A stretch of 7,266 nt of DNA, from NCBI GenBank assembly GCA_020425835.1, contig JAGQRC010000168.1:1-7266 (forward strand), in the 5' to 3' direction. Under the pieces are notes generated by a model. The model saw only the letters and a list, made by a program, of their open reading frames with translations. It did no database searches and had not been told where the DNA came from. Made by a program: the position numbers and the translations under genes. Every line of letters starts with the position of its first letter. The first letter of the stretch is position 1. Of the stretch, positions 1 through 5,943 are shown one piece after another. This stretch comes from Planctomycetota bacterium. GTDB taxonomy: Bacteria > Planctomycetota > UBA8108 > UBA1146 > JAJFFE01.

Positions 1-96
1 GAGCGCGAGAGCCAGCCGTCGGACGAAGCCGAGATGGCCGAGGAGTTCTTCCACGCTGGGGCACGGGAAGCGATCGGGAGGCGGGATGCCGTTCAC
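1..96 (-). CDS. Probable ECF-type RNA polymerase sigma factor, N-terminal fragment clipped by the window edge
   Basis: Only the first 32 codons are present; the gene continues beyond position 1. The start is a GTG at 96-94. It is preceded by AAAGG on the minus strand (plus positions 105-109) with an 8-base spacer, which is why I chose it. The visible peptide begins MNGIPPPDRFPCPSVEE and continues with LLGHLGFVRRLALAL. That helix resembles the beginning of region 2 in small sigma-70 family factors, where a pattern like LLxHxxFVRxLAxxL is common. It follows the secreted protease gene on the same strand after 58 bases, so the two may be co-transcribed unless the hairpin between them terminates transcription. 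With so few residues visible, the sigma assignment is a resemblance rather than a proof; the reading frame itself is better supported by its ribosome binding site. Confidence 0.5.
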   Translation of the reverse strand, partial: MNGIPPPDRFPCPSVEELLGHLGFVRRLALAL

Positions 97-104
97 GTTC
101 GAGA

Positions 105-109
105 CCTTT
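105..109 (-). promoter_or_regulatory. Ribosome binding site for the clipped sigma-factor-like gene
   Basis: The minus strand reads AAAGG followed by 8 bases and then GTG. There is no ATG in this frame between the protease stop and the GTG, so this site decides the start at 96. Confidence 0.5.
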
Positions 110-118
110 GTAGAGGAC

Positions 119-139
119 CGCGCTCGGAGGGCGAGCGCG
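119..139 (-). terminator. GC-rich perfect hairpin between protease and sigma-factor-like genes
   Basis: CGCGCTCG at 119-126 pairs perfectly with CGAGCGCG at 132-139 around a 5-base loop. It lies in the 58-base gap between the protease stop (155) and the next start (96). Downstream in the direction of transcription there is no run of T, so it is not a classical intrinsic terminator. It could be a T-less terminator, an mRNA-stabilising 3' stem or an attenuator between the two genes. Confidence 0.45.
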
Positions 140-154
140 ACGGGCGATCGGGGA

Positions 155-2044
155 TCACGGGCACGTGCTGGCGGCCCCACAGTCGAGCGGGTCCGTCGTG
201 CCGTCCGCTCCACAGAGGGGATACGGAGCGGCAGGCGCGGGGCCCCCCGAGAAGAGGAAGCCGAGCGCGTAGACGGGATCGGCGACGTTCGCAACGCCGT
301 CATCATTGACGTCACACGCATCGTCGCAGAGCGCGATCTCGCCGAGGAACTGAACCGACAGATCGTAGACGGGATCGGAGACATCGAAGGACCCATCGGC
401 GTTGCAGTCGCCGCGGATCAGCTCGACGGTCGGAGGAACGATGATCGGACAGTCGATGCCGTGGAGCGCGAAACCCTGACAGATCGCGTCGAAGTTCGGA
501 GTGCCGTCCATGAGGTCGGCGTTGTCGTCGTCGACGGTCAACACTTCGACCGCGGTGCCGGGATGCGCGGACTGCGCTCCACCCGCGGTCATCGCGCTCC
601 AGTCGACGAACAGCTGCCGCGCCACCTCCAGACCGTCGGTCGCTCCGAGCGAGTCCTGCAGCGCCTCCTTGATGTCCCACCAGACTCCAGCCAGCACCAG
701 CCCGCACTCGTGGGGGTCCGGCGCGGAACACGGGTACTGGACGTCGGGCGTGGAGATGTCGCGTCCCGGTACGCCGGGGCCGAACACGTCCTGGCCACTC
801 ACCGGGTCATCGAAGACCAACGCCGCGAGGGCATCCCCATAACCTTCGCCGAACGCCTGGTCATCGATCCCGAGGCCGAGATGCACGAAGTGACCGTACT
901 CGTGGACGATGATCGTCGACATCGCGAGTCCCGCACAGAAGCCACCCCCCGGGATCGACCCAGAGAGCGTGCTGAAAACCAGCGACCCGAAGAAGGGATC
1001 GAACGCCGCCACGCACGGGAAGGGAATGCCGACCTCGCACGGAACGGGAACGTCGATCCCCGTGATGGTCGGATTGCGAACCGTGATGAACTCGTGCGCA
1101 CGGTTGACGTGGATGAAGCAGTTCACGCCACCGACGAGATCGGCATCGGTCGCCGGCCCGAACTCGAGGTCGAGCATCCCGGGAGCGCTGGTGGCCCCGG
1201 TGACGGAGGTCGGCGCTCCCGTCACGGCGTCCCTGACGGCGACCCAAGGACCGTCGAGCGAAGCGCTGACCGTCGCGGTCGACAGCGGAGCGTCGATGAC
1301 GTACGTCCCATCCGGGGCGGTCATTGTCGTCACGCCACCGGACTGGAGCGTCAGCTCTCCGAGGGGCTCGAGTTGCGCCGGGTTGTACGCGACATCCGGG
1401 AGGAGCCCCGGCGTGGCGGTGCCTCGGACCGTTCCGGTGACCTCGAAGCGTCGCAGCGCCGAGACATCCCGGAGCACTCGTCCATCGGTGCCGTCGATGA
1501 CGATCTCGATGGACTCGTAGCGGTCCGTTCGTTCGTGCCCGAGCAGGCGCCACGCCCCGTGGAGCTCATCGCCCACTCGTACCCACACCGCCTCCGGATC
1601 CGACCACTGGTCGATCTCGCGATGCCGATGGGCGGCGGTGACCACCGCGTTCTCGCCGGTGCCTTCGGCGATGCGGACGTTCGTCGCCGGGTCGACGCCG
1701 CGTCCCGACCAGACCACGACTCGACGAGACTCGCGTTCGACGACGACGCGGACCGCGTGACCGAGCACTCGTCGTCCGTCCCGCTCGGCCTGGTACTCGA
1801 GGATCTGGAGCGCGCCGTCGCGCGCTCCGCGCACGGCACGAAGCGCGAGATCGAAAGAAGGATGCGGAAGGAGCGCGGACGGATGTTCGACGAGCCCCGG
1901 CGACGCACCGCCGCGGCCGACCCCGGACCAGTCCCAGACGCCCCCTTCGCCGTCCCGCCAACTCGAGTTCCCCGCGTCACTGGCGGGGCACGCCAACGCG
2001 ATCACGAGCACTGCACCGAGCCACGCCTGCCTGGGTCTTTCCAT
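155..2044 (-). CDS. Secreted zinc metalloprotease (gluzincin-like, HEYGH) with dockerin-like C-terminal calcium-binding repeats
   Basis: This 629-residue protein is probably an exported endopeptidase. It starts at ATG 2044, preceded by AGGAG with an 8-base spacer; an adjacent GTG at 2047 is less well spaced. Residues 1 to about 24 form a signal peptide (MERPRQAWLGAVLVIALACP, then ASDAG). Residues about 30-195 look like a protease propeptide, and about 200-285 a small beta domain resembling carboxypeptidase regulatory-like folds (TGTV, then APDGTYVI). The catalytic region spans roughly 290-530. HEYGH at 381-385 supplies two zinc-ligand histidines and the general base Glu382. The FGEGYGDA motif places the likely third ligand at Glu400; it parallels the GMGEGWSDA motif of M36 fungalysins but with a shorter spacing. 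From residue 544 there are two EF-hand-like loops (DCNADGSFDVSD and DVNDDGVANVAD), each followed by DPVY, then a Cys-rich tail ending STCP. Such tails are common on extracellular proteins of Planctomycetota; their partner here is unknown. The peptidase call is firm, the exact MEROPS family is not. Confidence 0.87.
   Translation of the reverse strand: MERPRQAWLGAVLVIALACPASDAGNSSWRDGEGGVWDWSGVGRGGASPGLVEHPSALLPHPSFDLALRAVRGARDGALQILEYQAERDGRRVLGHAVRVVVERESRRVVVWSGRGVDPATNVRIAEGTGENAVVTAAHRHREIDQWSDPEAVWVRVGDELHGAWRLLGHERTDRYESIEIVIDGTDGRVLRDVSALRRFEVTGTVRGTATPGLLPDVAYNPAQLEPLGELTLQSGGVTTMTAPDGTYVIDAPLSTATVSASLDGPWVAVRDAVTGAPTSVTGATSAPGMLDLEFGPATDADLVGGVNCFIHVNRAHEFITVRNPTITGIDVPVPCEVGIPFPCVAAFDPFFGSLVFSTLSGSIPGGGFCAGLAMSTIIVHEYGHFVHLGLGIDDQAFGEGYGDALAALVFDDPVSGQDVFGPGVPGRDISTPDVQYPCSAPDPHECGLVLAGVWWDIKEALQDSLGATDGLEVARQLFVDWSAMTAGGAQSAHPGTAVEVLTVDDDNADLMDGTPNFDAICQGFALHGIDCPIIVPPTVELIRGDCNADGSFDVSDPVYDLSVQFLGEIALCDDACDVNDDGVANVADPVYALGFLFSGGPAPAAPYPLCGADGTTDPLDCGAASTCP
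269..288 (-). repeat. Dockerin-like repeat, DNA copy 2 (encodes NVADPVY)
   Basis: This 20-base stretch matches 365-384 at 18 of 20 positions. The copies are spaced 96 bases, exactly 32 codons, apart. Each encodes the (D/N)V(S/A)DPVY segment following a calcium-binding loop, so the DNA repeat reflects the duplicated half-repeats of the C-terminal domain. Confidence 0.7.
365..384 (-). repeat. Dockerin-like repeat, DNA copy 1 (encodes DVSDPVY)
   Basis: This is the partner of 269-288, differing at two positions. It lies in the same reading frame of the protease gene and encodes the first DPVY segment, next to the loop DCNADGSF. Confidence 0.7.
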
Positions 2045-2052
2045 CACGACGT

Positions 2053-2057
2053 CTCCT
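2053..2057 (-). promoter_or_regulatory. Ribosome binding site of the protease gene
   Basis: The minus strand reads AGGAG, 8 bases before ATG 2044 and 5 bases before the abutting GTG at 2047. The spacing favours the ATG. Confidence 0.65.
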
Positions 2058-2117
2058 GATCGGGATCGGAGTCGAAGGGAACTCCTCTACCCCCCATTGC
2101 CGCTCGCGCGCGGTCGG

Positions 2118-2150
2118 ACTCGACCGAATCGAGTTCTTTCGGAAACTCGA
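2118..2150. promoter_or_regulatory. Two overlapping, mutually exclusive hairpins in the divergent intergenic region
   Basis: ACTCGA at 2118-2123 pairs with TCGAGT at 2129-2134 around a 5-base loop. The middle arm, TCGAGTT at 2129-2135, pairs instead with AACTCGA at 2144-2150 around an 8-base loop. The middle arm can therefore join only one partner at a time. The element sits in the 181-base region between the divergent protease gene and the 123-residue orphan. It could be an operator with repeated half-sites or an RNA switch in one of the leaders. I found no convincing -35/-10 pair in this region on either strand. Confidence 0.35.
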
Positions 2151-2225
2151 CTCGTGGTCCGGCTCGCGGCTACGATCTGCGCGCCCCGGTCGGATGTGCG
2201 GCCCGTACCCGAAATGGAAGGCGCC

Positions 2226-2597
2226 ATGATCATCGATACCGACCCCACCGCGCTGCGGGACGATCTCGACGATGGTCGGACCACGGTGCTGATCCTGGCC
2301 GCCGACTCCGCGGTGGCGCTGACCGAGACACCATCCTACGCGATCCACGAGCTCCTCGCTTCCCGCACGGACCTGGAGCCGTGGCGTCGCTTCTTCTTGA
2401 TCCCCGATCTCGCCGTCCTCACTCCCCAGGAGAGCTGGGATTGGTTCGAGAACGAGACGGCACAGTACATCGTGCTCGGAGGCGGTGTCCCCAAGAGGGC
2501 CGGCCCCTGGGGATCCGTCGACGATCTGCTCCGACGGGACGGCTCTCCGTCGATCCTCCGGATCCGACGAGCCTTCGCTCGAGGTGATCAGCTGTGA
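2226..2597 (+). CDS. Hypothetical protein, 123 residues, no family recognised
   Basis: I do not recognise this protein. It begins MIIDTDPTALRDDLDDG and looks like a small soluble alpha/beta protein. A hydrophobic strand (TTVLILAADSAVAL, residues 19-32) is followed by an amphipathic helix (YAIHELLASRT). Then come a Trp/Phe-rich middle (EPWRRFFLIPDLAVL and ESWDWFENE, residues 51-77), a likely strand YIVLGGG (81-87) and a basic C-terminus. It has no signal peptide or membrane segment. I chose ATG 2226, which has GGAAGG upstream at 2216-2221, although the 4-base spacer is short. ATG 2214 is in frame but lacks a visible ribosome binding site, and the frame is open back to 2097 with an Arg/Pro-rich stretch that looks non-coding. 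It lies 92 bases upstream of the lipoprotein gene and is probably co-transcribed with it, which hints at an envelope-linked or regulatory role, but that is only context. Confidence 0.65.
   Translation: MIIDTDPTALRDDLDDGRTTVLILAADSAVALTETPSYAIHELLASRTDLEPWRRFFLIPDLAVLTPQESWDWFENETAQYIVLGGGVPKRAGPWGSVDDLLRRDGSPSILRIRRAFARGDQL
2581..2589 (+). promoter_or_regulatory. Extended Shine-Dalgarno match inside the end of the orphan gene
   Basis: GAGGTGATC is an uninterrupted match to the extended anti-Shine-Dalgarno complement. It is followed 9 bases later (measured from the end of GAGG) by GTG 2594 and 12 bases later by ATG 2597, both in frame with the lipoprotein gene and overlapping the orphan's TGA (2595-2597). 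It could promote an alternative upstream start. It is also simply the sense codons for Arg-Gly-Asp-Gln near the orphan's end, so it may be chance. Confidence 0.35.
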
Positions 2598-2677
2598 TGC
2601 CCGCGGAGCGATGGATCACGACGAAGTCGGGTCCGCACAGGTCTCCGGGTGCGTCGACACGATCGGTTCTCCGGCCT

Positions 2678-2682
2678 GGAGG
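2678..2682 (+). promoter_or_regulatory. Ribosome binding site deciding the lipoprotein start
   Basis: GGAGG is followed by a 7-base spacer and ATG 2690. This gives a signal peptide of plausible length, whereas the in-frame starts at 2594/2597 would put the lipobox near residue 68. Confidence 0.75.
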
Positions 2683-2689
2683 TCCTGCG

Positions 2690-4789
2690 ATGAGTCTTCG
2701 ACCCCGCGTCCCCCCCACCGCTGGAAGCCGGAACGTCGCTGCGACTCCGCTGACGCGCACCCTCGCGGTCGTCGCACTCGTGGCGTTCACCGGTTGCGTC
2801 GCCCCGACGTATTCGCCGGTGAAGTGCGAGCTCGATCGCGCGATGGTCTTCGTCGAGCAGTCCGGAGATCAGTGGGTCGCGCACAGCGATCGATCCGAGG
2901 TCGATCCTCGCACCCTCCTCGAGAGCGATCGTCCCGCCACCTGTCGCCCGAATCCCGGCCAGGTCGACGTCGACAGCACGATCCATCTCGCGGTACGTCG
3001 AGATCGGCTCCGGCCATCGCTCGGCGAGCCGCTTCCCGGCGGCGAGCGCGCCGCGCTCGCTCCTCCCCCGAGCACCGCCGCGCTCGATCGCGAGCTCGAT
3101 GCGGTCGCTCGGCGACGCGGCCGACTGAACGAGCTCCTCGAGGCCGTGGAGTCGTTGGTCACCGCACGGGAGGAAGCGCTGCGCGCGTGGACTCGGAGCG
3201 ACGCGGAGTTCGAGGCGCTCCGCCGTGCCTTCGGCGAAGAAGAGGCGACGCTCATCGACCGACTCGAGGAGATCGACGCGGCGCGGTTCGACGAGATCGA
3301 TGCGATGGCGGAGACGGACGAGTCCTCGGTCCACGATGGGATCCGTCGTTGGCTGCAGGACGAGACTCGGGCGCTCGAGGAGTCCTCACGATCGCTCGAG
3401 CGGGAGATCGGGACGCGACGCGTGACGCTGCGGGTCGAAGCGTGGCTCGAGGGAACGCCGGTGCACGTGCCGGACTACGACACGCTCGACGAAGGTCGCG
3501 TGCGCCCGTTCGACCGGTGGGGACTCGACCTCGATCCGGACGAGCGCGCTCGACTCGAGGCGGAGCTCCGTGCCGTGGTCGACGTCGCACGGCGCGCGAA
3601 CCAGGTCCTCCGTGGAGAGAAGCAACTCGTCGAGGCGTTGGCGGAGACACTCTCGCGGCGATGGCGCGCGCTCGCGGATGAAGCTCGGGAGTGGCGCGAG
3701 AAACTCGATCCCGACACCCTGAAGCGCCGGCGCGATGACCTCCGGACCGCGTCGCGACGCTGGCTCGAGGAGGTCCGACAGGAATCGGGAACGCTCACCG
3801 ATGAAGGTCGCGCCGCGCTCGATCGGTTCCCGGACGAGTTCGTCGCTTGGCTCCGCCGAGAGCAGGGTTCCATCGCCACGCTGCTCACCACGATCAGCGA
3901 GATCGACGCGCTCTGCGCGCGGTGGGCGGAGCCACGCTTCGCGGATCTCCCCGCGCTGATCGCCGACTCGTTCGAGCTCGCGGCCGCGATCGAGCAGTTC
4001 GACTGGACCGCTTTCGTGACCGATGCTCGGGCGAGCGCGCGCGCCTTCATCGCCGAGGAGTCGCGAGAGTGGGAAGCGCACCTCCGCGCCGCGATCGATC
4101 GCGTCCTCTCGGCGCCCGCTGGCGCTGCGTTCCTCGAGGAGATCGAGGCGGCGCAAGCGGACCTTCGCGGGCTCCACGACTTCGCGACACGAGTCGTCGA
4201 CGAAATCCGATCGGTGAGCCGACAACTCGAGGGAGAGCGCCGACCGCTCGTCTCCGTCCCCGAGTCGCTCGAAATCCCCATCGGCGAGGTTCGCGACACG
4301 GAGATCGACATCCGTCGCACGGACCGGGAAGAAGGCGATCTGCTCTCGGTCCGATCCACATTGACCCGCGACGGCACGCCGATCTCGCAGTCCACCGCGC
4401 AGTTCGAGGTCCGCCGGTTCGGCGCGTACGCGAAGCTCTCCCCCGCGGTCGTGCTCGCACGTCCCGATCGGCTGCGCGGTTCGGACGACGACTTCCGCTT
4501 CGCCCCGACCCTGTCGTGGCTCCACCATTACGCACCTCGGAACCACCGGAACCTGCTGCGACTCCTGCAGCCGGCGATCGGCGTTCACGCGGCCTTCCTC
4601 AATTTCGATTCGGAGGATGGAGATCCGGTGCAGATCGGCGTCGGTGGCACTGTCTCGCTCTGGAACGGACGGATCCAAGCGGGAGTCGGCATCAACCTGA
4701 TGGCAAACTCTCCGGAGGATGGTCAGGTCTACTACTTCGTCGGGACCGACCTCATCGGGCTCCTCCAACAGGTCGGCATCGTCGAGTGA
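2690..4789 (+). CDS. Predicted lipoprotein with long coiled-coil body and beta-rich C-terminal domain, function unknown
   Basis: This is a 699-residue envelope protein with no family I can name. Start ATG 2690 follows a GGAGG site. A long basic leader ends in the hydrophobic stretch TLAVVALVAFTGC, with a lipobox at residues 33-36, so Cys36 is the likely lipidated residue. Residues about 37-125 form a short N-terminal region. About 130-540 is charged, Glu/Arg/Leu-rich and predicted by eye to be helical coiled coil (for example DRELDAVARRRGRLNELLEA), interrupted near residue 255 by a Pro/Tyr/Asp segment (VHVPDYDTLDEG). From about 545 there is a beta-type region (PLVSVPESLEIPIGEV). The final 120 or so residues contain alternating hydrophobic and Gly-rich strands such as QIGVGGTVSLWNGRIQAGVG, resembling the end of outer-membrane beta proteins. 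This suggests a protein anchored by lipid at one end and a beta module at the other. The orphan gene lies upstream, and the gene converges on the acetyltransferase gene. Confidence 0.82.
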   Translation: MSLRPRVPPTAGSRNVAATPLTRTLAVVALVAFTGCVAPTYSPVKCELDRAMVFVEQSGDQWVAHSDRSEVDPRTLLESDRPATCRPNPGQVDVDSTIHLAVRRDRLRPSLGEPLPGGERAALAPPPSTAALDRELDAVARRRGRLNELLEAVESLVTAREEALRAWTRSDAEFEALRRAFGEEEATLIDRLEEIDAARFDEIDAMAETDESSVHDGIRRWLQDETRALEESSRSLEREIGTRRVTLRVEAWLEGTPVHVPDYDTLDEGRVRPFDRWGLDLDPDERARLEAELRAVVDVARRANQVLRGEKQLVEALAETLSRRWRALADEAREWREKLDPDTLKRRRDDLRTASRRWLEEVRQESGTLTDEGRAALDRFPDEFVAWLRREQGSIATLLTTISEIDALCARWAEPRFADLPALIADSFELAAAIEQFDWTAFVTDARASARAFIAEESREWEAHLRAAIDRVLSAPAGAAFLEEIEAAQADLRGLHDFATRVVDEIRSVSRQLEGERRPLVSVPESLEIPIGEVRDTEIDIRRTDREEGDLLSVRSTLTRDGTPISQSTAQFEVRRFGAYAKLSPAVVLARPDRLRGSDDDFRFAPTLSWLHHYAPRNHRNLLRLLQPAIGVHAAFLNFDSEDGDPVQIGVGGTVSLWNGRIQAGVGINLMANSPEDGQVYYFVGTDLIGLLQQVGIVE

Positions 4790-4802
4790 GCGTCGAGTGA
4801 GC
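4781..4802 (+). repeat. 11-bp tandem duplication across the lipoprotein stop codon
   Basis: GTCGAGTGAGC occurs twice head to tail (4781-4791 and 4792-4802), followed by a further GTCG. The first copy contains the last two codons and the TGA of the lipoprotein gene. The second copy fills most of the 18-base gap to the convergent gene. The coding outcome is unchanged, since the first TGA ends translation. Confidence 0.85.
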
Positions 4803-4807
4803 GTCGT

Positions 4808-5377
4808 TCACCGGAAACCGAAGACGACCACTTCCCCCTCGGCGACGAACGAAGGGGCCAGACGCTCCTCGAAGAGGCGACGCTGCGCCGTCTCGCCTTC
4901 GGTTGTCGTGAAGTCGACGCGCGAAAACGGCCAGTCGTCGGTCAACCAGGACCTCAGCGCCGTCAAGAGCTCGCCCTCGAGTCCCTCGGCATCCGGCACG
5001 AGCCAATAGTCCAGGGTGATCCCTTCCGGCGTCAACACCCCTTCCGTGACCGTCGCCCGCTCGATCAGCCGCGACGCGGGACGGAGGTAGACGCAACCGA
5101 GACACCGCCCGTCCGCTCGATCGAGGACGGTGAAGGTGAAGGCGATCCCGTCCCGGTGCTCGCGCTCGTGTCGATCGAGATCGGCGAAGTTCTCATCGAG
5201 CTCGAAGCCGACGGACGGCCAACGCCCCGCGGTCCGCGTTCGCAGCCGCTCCGCCGAGGCCATGACCGCGGCGTGGTCGAGGGCGTTGTGGGTCGTGGAG
5301 AGTGGCTCGAGCCGCACATGCTCGGTCTCGAGTACCCGAGGCGGTTCGAACGACTCTTCGATGAGCGATCGGCTCAC
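4808..5377 (-). CDS. GNAT-family N-acetyltransferase-like protein
   Basis: This 189-residue cytoplasmic protein probably transfers an acetyl group from acetyl-CoA to an unknown amine. The start is GTG 5377, within GTGA shared with the exonuclease stop; GAAGG lies 8 bases upstream. The frame stays open upstream to 5758, but that part is the out-of-frame shadow of the exonuclease. The N-terminus has the pattern seen in many GNAT proteins that begin with a substrate-side strand: [16 protein letters not shown] (residues 12-27). This is followed by a helix with [11 protein letters not shown], a beta hairpin [21 protein letters not shown] (80-100) corresponding to the central strands, and the strand [12 protein letters not shown] (121-132). 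A helix [10 protein letters not shown] and a C-terminal segment with [10 protein letters not shown] and EGEVVVFGF follow. The usual RxxGxG/A acetyl-CoA loop is not clear, since the position after YWLVPDAEG reads LEGELL. The fold call is therefore good and catalytic competence uncertain. Confidence 0.75.
   Translation of the reverse strand: MSRSLIEESFEPPRVLETEHVRLEPLSTTHNALDHAAVMASAERLRTRTAGRWPSVGFELDENFADLDRHEREHRDGIAFTFTVLDRADGRCLGCVYLRPASRLIERATVTEGVLTPEGITLDYWLVPDAEGLEGELLTALRSWLTDDWPFSRVDFTTTEGETAQRRLFEERLAPSFVAEGEVVVFGFR
5374..5377 (-). promoter_or_regulatory. GTGA stop-start overlap, exonuclease to acetyltransferase
   Basis: GTG (5377-5375) starts the acetyltransferase and TGA (5376-5374) ends the exonuclease. 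GAAGG at plus positions 5386-5390 is the likely ribosome binding site, 8 bases upstream and inside the exonuclease gene. Confidence 0.8.
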
Positions 5378-5943
5378 GGGTGGCGCCTTCGATTCTCGTC
5401 GAGCATCCGGATGAACAACGCGCCCTGCTCGATCGCATCGTCGAGCGCGACGTGCGAGTGGACTCGCGGACCGAACCAGTGCTTGGGCATGAACCGCTTC
5501 GTGGCTCGGCCGAACGTCCCCCCGAGGACCGCCATCGCATAGCTCTTGATGTCGATCCCGGAGTGGCCGAACGGACTGCGGCCGGCGAAGCGGTGAAGGT
5601 ACCAGTGCACGAACCCGAAGTCGAACGCCAACGGATAGGCGACGAACACGGGTCGTCCCGGCAACGACTCGAGCCACGCCGCGTACCGGGGCAACGCCTC
5701 GCCCGGATCGCGAAGGTCGACACGACAGGCGGCCCACGCCTCCGGCTGCGACCGCCACCAGCGCAGAGTGTCCGGGTGTCCGTCGGCCCCGGGCAGGGTC
5801 TCGAGATTCACCGCGAAGGTGCCGACCTCGGTCCCATCATCTCGCAAAGCGACGGAACCGAAGCTCAGCATCGAGTGCGGACCGGGGATCGGGCCATCCG
5901 CTTCGACGTCGGTCGAGACATAGATCTCGCGCCGTCCCGTCAC
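5374..5943 (-). CDS. DEDDh-type 3'-5' exonuclease (RNase T/DnaQ-like superfamily)
   Basis: This 189-residue protein is predicted to cleave nucleotides from 3' ends using two metal ions. Exo motif I is STDVEADGP with Asp12 and Glu14. Exo II is YPLAFDFGF with Asp108. Exo III is HVALDDA with His164 and Asp169, matching the HxAxxD form that defines the DEDDh subgroup. All five catalytic residues are therefore present. The segments around [14 protein letters not shown] and [17 protein letters not shown] belong to a conserved bacterial family of short stand-alone exonucleases, as I recall it; whether it acts on RNA or DNA is not known from sequence. Start GTG 5943 overlaps the TGA of the upstream FG-GAP gene as GTGA, with GGAAG 7 bases upstream. 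Its stop overlaps the acetyltransferase start the same way, indicating translational coupling. The long open frame upstream to 7149 is a shadow of the FG-GAP gene. Confidence 0.9.
   Translation of the reverse strand: MTGRREIYVSTDVEADGPIPGPHSMLSFGSVALRDDGTEVGTFAVNLETLPGADGHPDTLRWWRSQPEAWAACRVDLRDPGEALPRYAAWLESLPGRPVFVAYPLAFDFGFVHWYLHRFAGRSPFGHSGIDIKSYAMAVLGGTFGRATKRFMPKHWFGPRVHSHVALDDAIEQGALFIRMLDENRRRHP
5940..5943 (-). promoter_or_regulatory. GTGA stop-start overlap, FG-GAP gene to exonuclease
   Basis: On the minus strand, GTG (5943-5941) starts the exonuclease and TGA (5942-5940) ends the FG-GAP gene. The ribosome binding site GGAAG (plus positions 5951-5955) lies inside the FG-GAP coding sequence. 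This arrangement is typical of translational coupling. Confidence 0.8.

Noticed and set aside
86..2059. A 657-codon open frame on the plus strand antisense to the whole protease gene
   Set aside because: It is Arg/Asp/Val-rich, has no recognisable domain, and repeats VDGIGD exactly where the sense strand encodes the DPVY repeats. This is a typical GC-rich antisense shadow.
2141..2176. A possible promoter with GGAAAC at 2141 and TACGAT at 2171
   Set aside because: TACGAT matches the -10 consensus at only four of six positions, and no -35 box lies at the right distance. GGAAAC alone is too weak to call an ECF promoter.
2097..2225. An N-terminal extension of the orphan protein back to a GTG at 2097
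   Set aside because: The extension is Arg/Pro-rich, covers the paired hairpins, and lacks a ribosome binding site. The fold-like sequence begins at MIIDTD.
3386..4768. A 460-codon open frame on the minus strand antisense to the lipoprotein gene
   Set aside because: Its composition mirrors the Glu/Arg/Leu coiled-coil codons of the sense strand. It shows no domain and no convincing start, and the sense gene has a good ribosome binding site and lipobox.
2690..4789. Frequent CTCGAG, TCGA and GATCG words along the lipoprotein gene, considered as a binding-site array
   Set aside because: They follow from heavy use of CTC, GAG and GAT/CGx codons in a Leu/Glu/Arg-rich coiled coil and have no regular spacing.
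4808..5758. A 316-codon frame suggesting an N-terminally extended acetyltransferase
   Set aside because: The first 127 codons are the out-of-frame shadow of the exonuclease. GTG 5377 with a GTGA overlap is the better start.
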